Shown: positions 45,421 to 54,655 of the stretch, in pieces | Position numbering within the stretch: the stretch's first letter is position 1 | Layout: each line of letters starts with the position of its first letter | Assembly: GCF_009763255.1 (NCBI RefSeq) | Contig: NZ_WSJB01000006.1 | Coordinates: 1 to 64,000, forward strand | Direction of reading: 5' to 3' | Source of the DNA: Bordetella sp. 02P26C-1 | GTDB lineage: Bacteria; Pseudomonadota; Gammaproteobacteria; Burkholderiales; Burkholderiaceae_B | DNA: 64,000 nucleotides | Program-made: the position numbers and the translations under genes | The notes under the pieces: generated by a model | Database searches by the model: none | The model's input: the letters and a program-made list of their open reading frames with translations, nothing else | What the model was told of the DNA's origin: nothing

Positions 45421-46437
45421 TTGGAAGATCACGCGTTACTCGTCAAATACCTGATTGGCGCGGGAGCATTAGCGGCTTGTTTCGTAGCGGCAGCCGCCCT
45501 CATGCTGATGAAGCGCCGCAAACGCGGCTGGTCGCGCAGCATCATCGTGCACATGGTCGAATTGGGCGTGCTCTTTTGCGCCATCGCGGTCATGCGTCAG
45601 TACAGCCTGATGGCCATTTCCGACTACGGGCTGAAATGGATCACCCCGCGCATGGTTGACCTGGCGGCAGTCGCCGCCGCAGCAGGGACATTCCTGCATT
45701 CTTTATCCATGCTGATCAATCGGCTGGAAAAGATACAGATCAACAAGGGCAGAAACCCGACTTCGACGCGCATGCTCGCCCGGGTGATGAAGTTCATCGC
45801 CTTCATCGTCATGCTGCTGTTCTTTGGCGAGCATTTTGGCCTGAGCATGTCCGGCCTGCTGGCGTTTGGCGGTATCGGCGGCATTGCGATCGGTATGGCC
45901 AGCAAGGACATCCTGAGCAATGTGTTCTCCGGCACCATGCTGTACTTCGACCGCCAATTCAGTATCGGCGACTGGATCCGTTCGCCGGACCGCAATATCG
46001 AGGGCACCGTGGTCGAAATCGGCTGGCGTCTGACGAAGATCATGACGTTCGACAACCGGCCGCTCTACGTCCCGAACTCGCTGTTTTCCTCGATCAGCGT
46101 CGAGAATCCCGGGCGCATGGTGAACCGCCGGATCAATACAGAGATCGGGCTACGCTATGAAGACGCCGGCAAGATAAGAGGGATCGTCGACGATATCCGG
46201 CAGATGCTGGCGCAACATCCGGATATCGATCACACACAGACGACGCTGGTGTACTTCAATGCGTTCGCCGATTCGTCCTTGAACCTCATGGTTTACTGCT
46301 TCACCAAGACGACCAAGTGGGCGGAATGGTTGGGGATTCAGCAGGAGATCTATTTGTCGATCATCGATATCGTGCAGAAACACGGGGCCGACTTTGCTTT
46401 CCCGACTCAGACGGTTTATCTGGAAAAAAACGCTTGA
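45421..46437 (+). CDS. Small-conductance mechanosensitive channel, YnaI-like (MscS family)
   Basis: The 338-residue membrane protein has four or five transmembrane helices and the MscS pore/beta-domain region: [20 protein letters not shown], then [20 protein letters not shown]. The segment [20 protein letters not shown] and the following [11 protein letters not shown] closely resemble E. coli YnaI. Such channels release solutes under hypo-osmotic stress. The start is TTG with a strong AGGGGA ribosome site 6 bp upstream. It is not a flagellar protein despite its position after flgN. Confidence 0.93.
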   Translation: MEDHALLVKYLIGAGALAACFVAAAALMLMKRRKRGWSRSIIVHMVELGVLFCAIAVMRQYSLMAISDYGLKWITPRMVDLAAVAAAAGTFLHSLSMLINRLEKIQINKGRNPTSTRMLARVMKFIAFIVMLLFFGEHFGLSMSGLLAFGGIGGIAIGMASKDILSNVFSGTMLYFDRQFSIGDWIRSPDRNIEGTVVEIGWRLTKIMTFDNRPLYVPNSLFSSISVENPGRMVNRRINTEIGLRYEDAGKIRGIVDDIRQMLAQHPDIDHTQTTLVYFNAFADSSLNLMVYCFTKTTKWAEWLGIQQEIYLSIIDIVQKHGADFAFPTQTVYLEKNA

Positions 46438-46505
46438 GCGGTATTTAGCTCCCGCGGCGTGAACGTCTGGTGGCCGGCGGGGGACAGCGTACCGTGCGAC
46501 CCGGC

Positions 46506-46530
46506 CGCCTGCGCTCACAGGGCGCAGGCG
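46506..46530. terminator. Strong GC hairpin between convergent genes
   Basis: CGCCTGCGC (46506-46514) pairs perfectly with GCGCAGGCG (46522-46530) across a 7-base loop. It lies between the ends of the convergent channel and Bug genes, as expected for a bidirectional terminator, but neither side has a T-run. Confidence 0.45.
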
Positions 46531-46557
46531 CACGTTCGACGGCACACTCAGGCACCG

Positions 46558-47553
46558 TTAACTCTCAATCGTGATGCCAGCCTCCTTAATAAGACGCGCC
46601 CATTTCTGCTGCTCTGCGGCGATGTACTCGCGAGCCTGCTCCACCGAACCTCCCATCGCGGTGCTGCCCTCGGCCGTAAACATGGCGGCCGTCGACGGAA
46701 GGCGCAACACTTTCTCCACCACGTCGTTGATCTGCACAACGACTTCCTCGGGAGTACCGGCAGGCGCGATTAACACTTTCCAGTCAACGGCGGAAAAACC
46801 GTCGTAACCGGATTCCGCGACAGTAGGCACTTCAGGCAGGATCGAGAGGCGCTCGGGCGAAGTCACAGCCAGTGCTCTGAGCAGGTTTCCTCTGAGCATT
46901 TCTTGTGCAGCCTGCGGGGTGGCGAACATATAGTCCGTGTTGCCTCCCATCAGGTCGTTCAGAGCAGGCGCCGCGCCACGGTACGGCACGTTTAGCACTT
47001 CGAATCCGGCCTGGTTCGAGAGTAATTCCCCGGCCATGTGTCCCACAGTACCCATACCCGCCAACGCTTGCTTGAGCGATCCGGGTTTTGCCTTGGCTTC
47101 CTTGATAAGGTCGTCCAGCGTATGCCAACGCGCGTCGCTCTTGACCACCAGTACCACGGGCACGGAGGCGACGAGTGCGATCGGGGCGAAGTCTGTTTTC
47201 GCGTCGAACGGCATGGTGGGCATCATGGCCGGGTTAATCGCCAGATTAGAGGTTTGCCCCATGCCTATCATGAAACCGTCGGGCGTTGCCTTGGCGACCG
47301 TGTTCATGCCGATATTGCCGGCCGCACCGGGCCGGTTTTCCACGATGACTGACCAACCGGCTGCATCGCCCATTTTCGCGGCGATGGCGCGGGACACCGT
47401 GTCGGTGCCGCCTCCCGGCGTGTACGGTACGATCAAGCGTATGGGACGGCCGTTGGGAAAAGCACTACTGGACGCGACCGCACGAGAGAACAGCGGCGAC
47501 ACGCCAGCGCCCAAGGCAACGCCCAGAAAGCCGCGTCGGGAAATCGAAGTCAT
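46558..47553 (-). CDS. Bug/TctC-type periplasmic receptor with Tat-like signal
   Basis: The 331-residue receptor begins SRRGFLGVALGAG, a twin-arginine signal, unlike the Sec signals of the other Bug proteins here. The mature part has RPIRLIVPYTPGGGTDTVSR, VIVENRPGAAGNIG and VPYRGAAPALNDLMGG. The start overlaps the end of the CoA-transferase gene, so it is translated with the CoA-transferase and lyase and probably imports their acid substrate. Confidence 0.93.
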   Translation of the reverse strand: MTSISRRGFLGVALGAGVSPLFSRAVASSSAFPNGRPIRLIVPYTPGGGTDTVSRAIAAKMGDAAGWSVIVENRPGAAGNIGMNTVAKATPDGFMIGMGQTSNLAINPAMMPTMPFDAKTDFAPIALVASVPVVLVVKSDARWHTLDDLIKEAKAKPGSLKQALAGMGTVGHMAGELLSNQAGFEVLNVPYRGAAPALNDLMGGNTDYMFATPQAAQEMLRGNLLRALAVTSPERLSILPEVPTVAESGYDGFSAVDWKVLIAPAGTPEEVVVQINDVVEKVLRLPSTAAMFTAEGSTAMGGSVEQAREYIAAEQQKWARLIKEAGITIES

Positions 47554-48752
47554 GATGTAGAGTCTCCTTCAGTGATGTGCTTGGCTTTTAATGCGCCAAT
47601 TTCGTGTTGGTCATAGCCCACACCGCGCAACAACTCCTCGGTGTGTTCGCCTATGCCGGGAGGTTGCAGCCGTACGGGCAGCTGCGCCCCGCCTAATGTG
47701 ACCGGGGTTAAGGGCACCAGGGCCTCACGCCCGTCCGGCAGTCGGATGGGAGCCAGCCCGCCGGTGGCGATCAAATGGGGATCATCGAATAGTTGCTCGG
47801 GACGCGTGATCGGAGCGAAAGGCAGCCCCTCGCGTTCGAATACCGCGCTAAGTTCCGCCGCCGAGAACTGCGCCAGGTGTTCGCGCAATGCGGGCAGCAG
47901 CCACGAGCGCGCTTGCACGCGGTCATTATTTGTTGCCAGGCGAGGGTCGTGACGCAATTGCGCTAAGTCGAAAGCCCGGCAAAAAATGTCCCATTGCTTG
48001 TCGCTCACCACGGCGAGAAAGATCTGCTCTGAGTCTTTGACGGTGAAGACGTCGTAAATCGCCCAGGCGGAGATGCGCGATGGCATCGGTGCAGCGGCCT
48101 TTCCCGTGACGGCATACTGCATCATATGCTGGCCCACCAAGAACACATTGTTCTCGAAAAGCGAGGTTTGTACTTGGGTCCCTTCTCCCGTCTTTTCGCG
48201 CTGAGCCAAGGCGGCCATCACGCCCATCGCGCCGAACATGCCGCCCATGATGTCGTTAACGCTGGTGCCCGCGCGCAAGGGGTCGCCGGGGCGCCCGGTC
48301 ATGTAGGCCAAGCCCCCCATCATCTGAACGACTTCATCTAGTGCCGTACGGTTCTCGTAGGGGCCGGGAAGAAAGCCTTTATGGCTGACATAGATAAGCC
48401 GGGGGTTACGCGCCTTAAGCGCGTCATAGCCCAAGCCAAGTTTTTCCATGACGCCAGATTTGAAGTTCTCGCTGACCACATCTGCGGTATCGATCAGCCG
48501 CAATGCAGCTTGCAGACCCTCGGGCTGCTTCAGATCCAGCACAATGCTTTTCTTGTTGCGGTTGAACATGGGGAAAAAGCCGGACCCCGAACCCAAGAGT
48601 CGACGCGTGCTATCGCCGCCCATGGGTTCGACTTTGATCACCTCAGCCCCAAGGTCAGCCAGCAGCATCCCACAGGTGGGCCCCATCACCATATGTGTGA
48701 ATTCGATAACGCGGATCCCTTCATAGGGCAGCGGACCGTATGTATTTGTCAT
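47550..48752 (-). CDS. Family III CoA-transferase (CaiB/BaiF type)
   Basis: The 400-residue enzyme has the family features IRVIEFTHMVMGPTCGMLLA with LGAEVIKVEP at the N-terminus. The catalytic Asp is likely in GTSVNDIMGGMFGAMG (about residue 167). The C-terminal part has PPGIGEHTEELLRGVGY. It would transfer CoA to a carboxylic acid as the activating step. It lies between the lyase and Bug genes and overlaps the latter by 4 bp. Confidence 0.93.
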   Translation of the reverse strand: MTNTYGPLPYEGIRVIEFTHMVMGPTCGMLLADLGAEVIKVEPMGGDSTRRLLGSGSGFFPMFNRNKKSIVLDLKQPEGLQAALRLIDTADVVSENFKSGVMEKLGLGYDALKARNPRLIYVSHKGFLPGPYENRTALDEVVQMMGGLAYMTGRPGDPLRAGTSVNDIMGGMFGAMGVMAALAQREKTGEGTQVQTSLFENNVFLVGQHMMQYAVTGKAAAPMPSRISAWAIYDVFTVKDSEQIFLAVVSDKQWDIFCRAFDLAQLRHDPRLATNNDRVQARSWLLPALREHLAQFSAAELSAVFEREGLPFAPITRPEQLFDDPHLIATGGLAPIRLPDGREALVPLTPVTLGGAQLPVRLQPPGIGEHTEELLRGVGYDQHEIGALKAKHITEGDSTS

Positions 48753-48773
48753 GTTGCGAATAACAGTTCGGAT

Positions 48774-49727
48774 TTAGTGATCGGTCCCGGCCAAGGCCGT
48801 TTCGGCTGCAAACCCTTTAGGCATACCGGCCTCAGGCGTCATGCCATACAGCTGTTCGCCCGGCAACCCAGCAGCGAGCGGCGCGCGGGCGGCGATGAGC
48901 CTGTCCAGATCGATGCCGGTGCGCACACCCATGGCTTCGAACATGAATACGAGGTCCTCAGTCACGACATTTCCCGACGCGCCTGGCGCATAGGGGCAGC
49001 CTCCCAGCCCACCCAAAGAACTGTCGAAAGTGCGCACACCCACGTCCCACGCCGCCAGACAGTTGGCCAGGCCGAGCCCACGGGTGTTGTGCATGTGAGC
49101 CGCGCCCGCGTGGCTGCCGATTTCGCTCTGGAGCCTTTGGAATAAACGACGTACTTGGGCGGGGTTAGCATAGCCCACTGTGTCGGACAGGCCGGACTCG
49201 TCCGCACCGGCGGCGATGCACATCGCGGCAAGACGGATAACGTCGTCCTCCGGCACCTCGCCTTGCATTGTGCATCCGAAGGCTGTGGAGATACCCGCCT
49301 CGATTTTCACTGCCGGGGCGATCTCATTGCGCAGTTCCACGATTGCACGGACCTCCTCCACCATTTCCTCCGGTGTTTTCCGCACGTTGGCCAAGCAGTG
49401 AGCGCGGCTAGCCGAGACCGGCATCGTGAGCTTGTGCACTCCGGCCTGCAACGCCGCTTGGGCCCCGCGCAGGTTCGGCACCAACGCCATCACCGTCACG
49501 CCCGGGTGCGACAACGCATGTCGCACGACGTCACCCGCATCGGCCATCTGCGGTAGCAGGCGTGCCGGAACAAAGGACGCCACCTCGATTTCCCGCATAC
49601 CCGCCGCGACCAACGCATCGATCCAACGACACTTGTCCTCTGTGGACATAATGGTTTTGACGGACTGCAGCCCATCGCGGGGGCCGACCTCACTGATCAA
49701 CACATCGTGTTGAGGGGCAATACTCAT
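48774..49727 (-). CDS. Hydroxymethylglutaryl-CoA lyase family protein
   Basis: The 317-residue TIM-barrel enzyme has the metal/substrate motif SEVGPRDGLQSVK at the start, the metal-binding His pair in AAHMHNTRGLGLAN and the lyase signature LGGLGGCPYAPGASGNVVTE with the catalytic Cys. It cleaves a 3-hydroxy-3-methyl-acyl-CoA, forming acetyl-CoA or pyruvate and a ketone or acid. With the CoA-transferase the unit looks like activate-then-cleave catabolism of a branched hydroxy-dicarboxylate such as a citramalate-like acid. Whether the true substrate is HMG-CoA is open. Confidence 0.92.
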   Translation of the reverse strand: MSIAPQHDVLISEVGPRDGLQSVKTIMSTEDKCRWIDALVAAGMREIEVASFVPARLLPQMADAGDVVRHALSHPGVTVMALVPNLRGAQAALQAGVHKLTMPVSASRAHCLANVRKTPEEMVEEVRAIVELRNEIAPAVKIEAGISTAFGCTMQGEVPEDDVIRLAAMCIAAGADESGLSDTVGYANPAQVRRLFQRLQSEIGSHAGAAHMHNTRGLGLANCLAAWDVGVRTFDSSLGGLGGCPYAPGASGNVVTEDLVFMFEAMGVRTGIDLDRLIAARAPLAAGLPGEQLYGMTPEAGMPKGFAAETALAGTDH

Positions 49728-49743
49728 CTGGACTGTCTCCGTT

Positions 49744-49770
49744 CTATAAGATAGAATATGATTCTTATAG
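49744..49770. promoter_or_regulatory. Nested inverted repeat, candidate IclR operator
   Basis: CTATAAG (49744-49750) and CTTATAG (49764-49770) form an inverted repeat enclosing a second perfect one, AGAAT-ATG-ATTCT (49753-49765, sharing edge bases). It sits 17 bp upstream of the lyase start and in the AT-rich space before the divergent IclR gene, the expected site for its product. Confidence 0.5.
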
Positions 49771-49836
49771 TTGGAACAATGATAAAGCCGCCAGCCGGCT
49801 TGTCAAGTTTCGATCCACTCCATACTGGACGTTGTC

Positions 49837-50565
49837 ATGCCTCGCAAAGCCGCAACCCCCTCTCTGGCCGACACCGATGCCGCACAAGGTGGCGTGGCCG
49901 CAGTGGATCGCGCGCTCTCGCTCATGGCGGTCTTTCAGCCGGGGGACATTGCGCTCTCGCTGGGCGACTTTGCCGAGCGAACCAAGCTCTACAAGAGCAC
50001 GGCGTTGCGCTTGCTGGCCTCACTGGAACATGGCGGATGGGTACAGCGGCTAGACGACGGTCGCTACGCCCTCGGCGGAGAAATCGCCAGGCTCAACGCC
50101 ATCTATGCCGCATCGTTCTCGTTGGAAAAAGTGGTCGTGCCCGTCTTGCGTGAACTCGTCGCCGCCACCGGCGAAAGCGCGGCCTATCATGTCAGGCAGG
50201 GTGATGATCGTCTTTGTCTATATCGTGTCGATTCGCCACACCCGGTGCGGGATCACATCCGCGCGGGTGACCTGTTGCCCCTGACTCGGGGTAGCGGGGG
50301 TCGGATCTTGACGGCGTATGATCCCGTGCTGGGATTTGCCGATGGCCCGGATAAAGACTTGTACCAGCGCATCCGCGCAGATGGCTACTTCACGGCGGTG
50401 GGCGACAGGCTGACCGAGGTGGCGGGTATCTCTGCGCCGGTATTCTTCGCATCTGGTACGTTAGCAGCGGCTGTGACGCTGACCGCGCCGGCTCATCGAT
50501 TCGACACCAAGCATCTGGATGCGGTACTACGCGCCGCCAAGCGCCTTAGCAAGGTAGTCGGCTAA
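49837..50565 (+). CDS. IclR family transcriptional regulator
   Basis: The 242-residue protein has a winged helix-turn-helix near residues 42-75 (LGDFAERTKLYKSTALRLLA) and the IclR effector domain with LPLTRGSGGRILTAYDP. It is divergent from the lyase-CoA-transferase-Bug operon and is its probable regulator. The following 198 bases to 50763 show no gene or clear terminator. Confidence 0.93.
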   Translation: MPRKAATPSLADTDAAQGGVAAVDRALSLMAVFQPGDIALSLGDFAERTKLYKSTALRLLASLEHGGWVQRLDDGRYALGGEIARLNAIYAASFSLEKVVVPVLRELVAATGESAAYHVRQGDDRLCLYRVDSPHPVRDHIRAGDLLPLTRGSGGRILTAYDPVLGFADGPDKDLYQRIRADGYFTAVGDRLTEVAGISAPVFFASGTLAAAVTLTAPAHRFDTKHLDAVLRAAKRLSKVVG

Positions 50566-50763
50566 GGATAAATGCTCAGGTGGCTGCGGACTTGGCCCCA
50601 CACGGCCAGCGCCATCCATTTCCGCATGTTGTCGCGGCCATGGCTAACGCTAAAGCCAGGTGAGACTAACAAAGGAAGCGGTAGCGATTCATATCAACTC
50701 GCTGCCTCTTCAGTTGCAGGCGCCATCGCGGGACTGTCGCTTTGACGCCTTATACATCCTGCT

Positions 50764-52200
50764 TTACGCAAAACGCGCAGGAATGCGCTTATGCCAAGGC
50801 GCCGCGCGCTCCAACTCGGCAGACAAACGCAATACCAAGTCGTCACGACCAAATTGGCCCATGATCTGCACGCCGACCGGCACGCTTTCCGACGTCCAAT
50901 GAATCGGCACACTGGCAGCCGGCTGACCGCTCGCATTCATCACGGCCGAGAAAGTCGCGTACTTGGCAACCTTTTCCCGGAAATCGATGAACTTGCCCTG
51001 CATGGCCAGATAGCCCAGCTTGACCGGCAGTTGGCACAGCATCGGCGACAGGATCAGATCGTACTGATCGATATCGGATTGCAGTACCCGGCCCACGTGA
51101 TGGAAGCAATTGATCGCCTCAACATACTGCTCCGCCGTCATGGCGCGACCCAGTTCGTAGCCGTCCAACATGGCGGGCTCGAGGTCATCTTCGCGCAGCG
51201 AGCGCTTGAGGCCGGCCAGCTTTGCATTGGTGGATGCCACGATATTGGCAGCCAGCACATTGACGTGACTGCGAACGAATTGCCCATAGTCCAACGCGGG
51301 CGGCTTCGCATCGATTACCTCGTGACCCAGCTCCCTGCACAGCTGGGCAGCGTATCGCACGCCATCCAGGCACTCCTGCGCGACCGGGATACCATCCCAG
51401 GCCTCGGTCCATACGGCTATGCGCAAAGGCTTGCGCTTGGCCTCCATCACGACCGACAGCAATCGCTGTTCAGGGTCCGTGCTGTCGTACGGCGCGCCTA
51501 GTTCGCGGCCGATGGTGGCGTCCATGGCGGCCGCAGTGTCGCGCACGGTCCAGGAGAGCACGCCATCCGTGCCCATGCCGCCCCAGATTTCGCCCTTGGT
51601 CGGCCCCGTGGGGATGCGGCCTCGCGTCGCCTTGAATCCATAGACACCGCAGCAAGCGGCTGGAATACGGATCGAGCCGCCACCGTCACTGCCATGCGCC
51701 AACGGCACAATTCGCGAAGCGACCGCAACGGCGGCGCCGCCACTGGAGCCCCCGGTGGAACGAGTCGCGTCCCATGGGTTGATCGTAGGGCCTTGGTTGG
51801 CCAGGGCCTCGGTGGTGGGTGCCATACAAAACTCGGGCACCGTGGTACGAGCAAACGGTATCAGGCCCGCCGCTTCGAAGCGCTGCGTCAGCGTCGCGTC
51901 AAAACTGAACTTCGTATCGGTAAATAGCTTGGACCCTAAGCTCATGGGCAAGCGTTTGGAGGCCAGGCTCGAATCCTTGAGCAGGAACGGGATGCCTTGG
52001 AACACGCCTTCGTGCTTCCAGTCGGCGGCCCATTGACGCGCTTCGTCATAGCGCTCGTAGCGAATGGCGTTCAGCTCCACCCCGCGCGAACTGGCAAGCG
52101 AAATCGCATGCTCCATCAGTTCGCTCGAGGTCACTTCCTTTTTCTGTAGCAAATCCGCGAGGGCCAGGCCGTCGAGTTTCTGATATTCGTTTTCCGTCAT
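50764..52200 (-). CDS. Amidase signature family hydrolase, NylA-like
   Basis: The 478-residue enzyme has the amidase Ser-cisSer-Lys triad: Lys75 (PFLLKDSS), Ser152 (GGSSGG) and Ser176 (GSDGGGSIRIPA). The 24-residue spacing of the two serines is that of the family. Overall features (ISLASSRGVELNAIRYERYD, TEALANQGPTINPWD) resemble 6-aminohexanoate-cyclic-dimer hydrolase-type amidases. It is the last gene of the P450 gene run, 22 bp after the IclR gene, and probably hydrolyses an amide formed in that pathway. Confidence 0.88.
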   Translation of the reverse strand: MTENEYQKLDGLALADLLQKKEVTSSELMEHAISLASSRGVELNAIRYERYDEARQWAADWKHEGVFQGIPFLLKDSSLASKRLPMSLGSKLFTDTKFSFDATLTQRFEAAGLIPFARTTVPEFCMAPTTEALANQGPTINPWDATRSTGGSSGGAAVAVASRIVPLAHGSDGGGSIRIPAACCGVYGFKATRGRIPTGPTKGEIWGGMGTDGVLSWTVRDTAAAMDATIGRELGAPYDSTDPEQRLLSVVMEAKRKPLRIAVWTEAWDGIPVAQECLDGVRYAAQLCRELGHEVIDAKPPALDYGQFVRSHVNVLAANIVASTNAKLAGLKRSLREDDLEPAMLDGYELGRAMTAEQYVEAINCFHHVGRVLQSDIDQYDLILSPMLCQLPVKLGYLAMQGKFIDFREKVAKYATFSAVMNASGQPAASVPIHWTSESVPVGVQIMGQFGRDDLVLRLSAELERAAPWHKRIPARFA

Positions 52201-52222
52201 GTTGTATCCTTTTATCCGCCCA

Positions 52223-53029
52223 TCAGCGATGCGCGTTCCATTGACTCAAGGCACGTGCCGCCTCGATGGCCAATGGGCTGTAACGTTTACAAAATTCCTC
52301 AACGGTCCACTCGCTGAGCGAACCCGCTATATGAATCGCGCCGACCGGCATGCCGTTGTGTTCGCGAATGGCGGCCGCAAGCACCACCTCTCCGAGCAAG
52401 GTCTCTTCTTGCTGAAAGGAATAGCCGTCGCGACGCGCCTCGCGCACTTTCTCCCAAATCTGCTCGGGCTCGGTCAGCGTCTTGGGCGTGACCATGGTCA
52501 ATGGCAGGCTATCGGCAATGATTTGCTCGACCACTTCGTCGGGAAGTACCGCCATGCAGGCTCGCCCACCGGTGGAAGTGCAAGCGGGCATGCGCCGTCC
52601 CGACAGCGTGGCGTAAAAACGCTCGTTTCTACTTTGGGTTCGGGCCGCGTAGACCATCGTCAGATTGTCGTGCTGGGCATCGAACAGACTCAGGTCGACG
52701 CGCTCGTTCGTCGTACGCCGGAGATCCGCGAGAATCGGCATGGCCTTTTCAATGAGAGGATTGGATCTCAGGTAGTCAAAAGACCGGTCCAGCAACACCC
52801 GCCCCAGCGTAAAACTGCCGCGCTCGGTCTGCTCGAGGTAGCCGCGGCTGGCCAGCGTCTGACAAATGCGCTGCGCGGCGCTTTTGTTGACGCCCGCGGC
52901 AGACGCGATCTCGCTCAGTGACTTGATATCGGGCCTTTCCGCAAAAGCTTCCAAGACGTCCAAGGCTCGGGATACCGATTGCAGCAACAACCGTTCGTCG
53001 ATAGGGGGAAAGCGGTGCTTGATGCCCAT
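52223..53029 (-). CDS. IclR family transcriptional regulator within the P450 gene run
   Basis: The 268-residue regulator has a winged helix-turn-helix (SLSEIASAAGVNKSAAQRIC) and an IclR effector domain with GGRACMAVLPDEVVEQII. It is transcribed with the catabolic genes, between ferredoxin and amidase, and not divergently as IclR genes usually are. It is the only regulator in the P450 region inside this window and so the leading candidate to bind the 23-bp palindromes at 62775 and 62949. The start giving MGIKHRF is preferred; a longer frame adds 10 residues. Confidence 0.9.
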   Translation of the reverse strand: MGIKHRFPPIDERLLLQSVSRALDVLEAFAERPDIKSLSEIASAAGVNKSAAQRICQTLASRGYLEQTERGSFTLGRVLLDRSFDYLRSNPLIEKAMPILADLRRTTNERVDLSLFDAQHDNLTMVYAARTQSRNERFYATLSGRRMPACTSTGGRACMAVLPDEVVEQIIADSLPLTMVTPKTLTEPEQIWEKVREARRDGYSFQQEETLLGEVVLAAAIREHNGMPVGAIHIAGSLSEWTVEEFCKRYSPLAIEAARALSQWNAHR

Positions 53030-53072
53030 AGCTAATGATCTTCCAGATGGCCCTTGCAAATTGTCGGGCGCA

Positions 53073-53396
53073 TCAGAGCTGACTCGCGGGCAATGTGACC
53101 GTCAAACCGTCCAGCGCATCCGACATCTCAATCTGGCAGCATAAGCGACTATTGGGTTGGCGTTCGCACGCCGTAGCGTCCAACATATCGTTTTCCAGCT
53201 CCGACACGGGTGGCAGCTTGTCGGCCCAGGCTTCGTCTACATAGACGTGACAGGTGGCGCAGGCCAGCGACCCGCCACACTCGCCCAGGATGCCCTTTAC
53301 GTGCCCATCCAGCGCGGCGAACATCATGCTGTCGCCGTTCTTAGCCTCGATTTCGGTCTGGCCGCCATCGGCGGAGATAAAGGTGATTTTCGGCAT
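53073..53396 (-). CDS. [2Fe-2S] ferredoxin, putidaredoxin type
   Basis: The 107-residue protein has the vertebrate-type/putidaredoxin cluster ligands Cys40, Cys46, Cys49 (GECGGSLACATCHVY) and Cys87 (SRLCCQI). Such ferredoxins shuttle electrons from a FAD reductase to bacterial class I P450s. It lies 29 bp downstream of one P450, and a matching reductase gene begins at 62984, so the electron chain is complete within the locus. Confidence 0.96.
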   Translation of the reverse strand: MPKITFISADGGQTEIEAKNGDSMMFAALDGHVKGILGECGGSLACATCHVYVDEAWADKLPPVSELENDMLDATACERQPNSRLCCQIEMSDALDGLTVTLPASQL

Positions 53397-53425
53397 ATTG
53401 ATACGTATCTACGATGGAAATTAGG

Positions 53426-54646
53426 TCAGGCCGCCTTGAGGCGCAGCGGTAGGGACTTCAGGCTGCGCAGCACATTGTTGATGCGCCGCACGGGGGGGCC
53501 TTCCAGGCGGATTTCGGACACGCACTTGATGATCTCGCTCAAGATGCATTCACCTTCCAGGCGCGCGATCATTTGACCGATGCACATGTGAATCCCATTG
53601 CCCAAGGCGACGTGGCCCAAAGTGGAACGGGTCAGATCGTAGTCATCCGGTCTGTCCCAGAAATCCGGATCGCGGTTGGCCGCGCCCAGGAACATCATGA
53701 CCTTGCGATCGTTGGGGATCAGGGTGCCGTCCACCACGACATCACGCATGGTCAAGCGGCCCACGGTCTGAATGGGCGTTTCCAAGCGCATGGCCTCTTC
53801 CAACGCGGGACGGACGCGCTCGGGCTCCTGGCGCAGCAAGGCATATTGATCCGGGTTCTGGGCCAGATACCACAGCGCCCCGGAAATGGCGCTACTGGTG
53901 GTGTCCAAGCCACCGCGCAAGAATGAACGGACCAGCAATGGCGCCAGTTCGGGCTCTAGTTCGCCTGCATCGACGGCCTGGTATAGACGATCGCCAAAGC
54001 CGCCGGGCAAGAGGTTCTCGCGCCGCATCATCGCGTCATGCCAGGGCATGATTTTGTCAGCCTGTTTCTGAGTCGCCTCGTAACGCGCGTTGCGCGGTCC
54101 CTGGGCATCGAAATTCAGCGATCCAAGCAAAAACAGATTCTCGCGGGTCTCAGGCGTGACAGGCAGGCCCAACGCGGGGGGAAACGTCGTGGAGATATAG
54201 GTTTCCGAGATATCGACCACACCGTCGACGTACTCTTGTTGCAGCACGGTATCGACGAGCTTTTCGGCTTCCTTGACGAACACTTCGCGCCAGGATCGAA
54301 TCAACTGCGGCGACATGGCTTTCTGCATCGCGGAGCGCACGTAGCTATGTCGCGGCGGGTCGACTTCAACGATCGCGCTGGGCGGGCGCCAGGCGCCCGG
54401 TTTGCGGATATCCGCCACGCCCGAGCCACCGGTTGACGAAAAAGTTTGCCAGTCCTTCAGGGCCGGCTGCACGTCGCGATGGCGCGCCATCACGTACATG
54501 TCGTACTTGGGCAGGAAAGCCACCGGCCCGGCGCGACGCATCTCGGCAAAGGTCTCGAACGGAGACTCCAGCACCGCCTCGTCATAGGGATCGATGTCCA
54601 GCACAGGCGCTTGCCTGAACGCTTCCGTCGTCATGGTACCGCTCAT
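53426..54646 (-). CDS. Cytochrome P450, CYP199-like
   Basis: The 406-residue soluble P450 has the I-helix oxygen-activation motif GGLDTT, the ExxR motif in EAMRLE and the heme loop GNGIHMCIGQ with ligand Cys355. The C-terminal region (ARLEGECILSE, then INNVLRSLKSLPL) resembles the CYP199A enzymes that O-demethylate or hydroxylate para-substituted benzoates; this is from memory of that family. A paralogue lies at 56301. The start has an AAGGAA ribosome site; it follows the hydrolase gene by 9 bp. Confidence 0.93.
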   Translation of the reverse strand: MSGTMTTEAFRQAPVLDIDPYDEAVLESPFETFAEMRRAGPVAFLPKYDMYVMARHRDVQPALKDWQTFSSTGGSGVADIRKPGAWRPPSAIVEVDPPRHSYVRSAMQKAMSPQLIRSWREVFVKEAEKLVDTVLQQEYVDGVVDISETYISTTFPPALGLPVTPETRENLFLLGSLNFDAQGPRNARYEATQKQADKIMPWHDAMMRRENLLPGGFGDRLYQAVDAGELEPELAPLLVRSFLRGGLDTTSSAISGALWYLAQNPDQYALLRQEPERVRPALEEAMRLETPIQTVGRLTMRDVVVDGTLIPNDRKVMMFLGAANRDPDFWDRPDDYDLTRSTLGHVALGNGIHMCIGQMIARLEGECILSEIIKCVSEIRLEGPPVRRINNVLRSLKSLPLRLKAA

Positions 54647-54655
54647 GGTGATTCC

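Noticed and set aside
45421-46437. Idea that the membrane gene after flgN is a flagellar or stator component
   Set aside because: The MscS pore and beta-domain motifs and close likeness to YnaI identify it as a mechanosensitive channel, and it has its own TATAAT box.
49758-50153. Forward 131-residue frame overlapping the IclR gene start
   Set aside because: It overlaps the clear IclR frame at 49837 in another phase and its Arg-rich product looks like a shadow frame.
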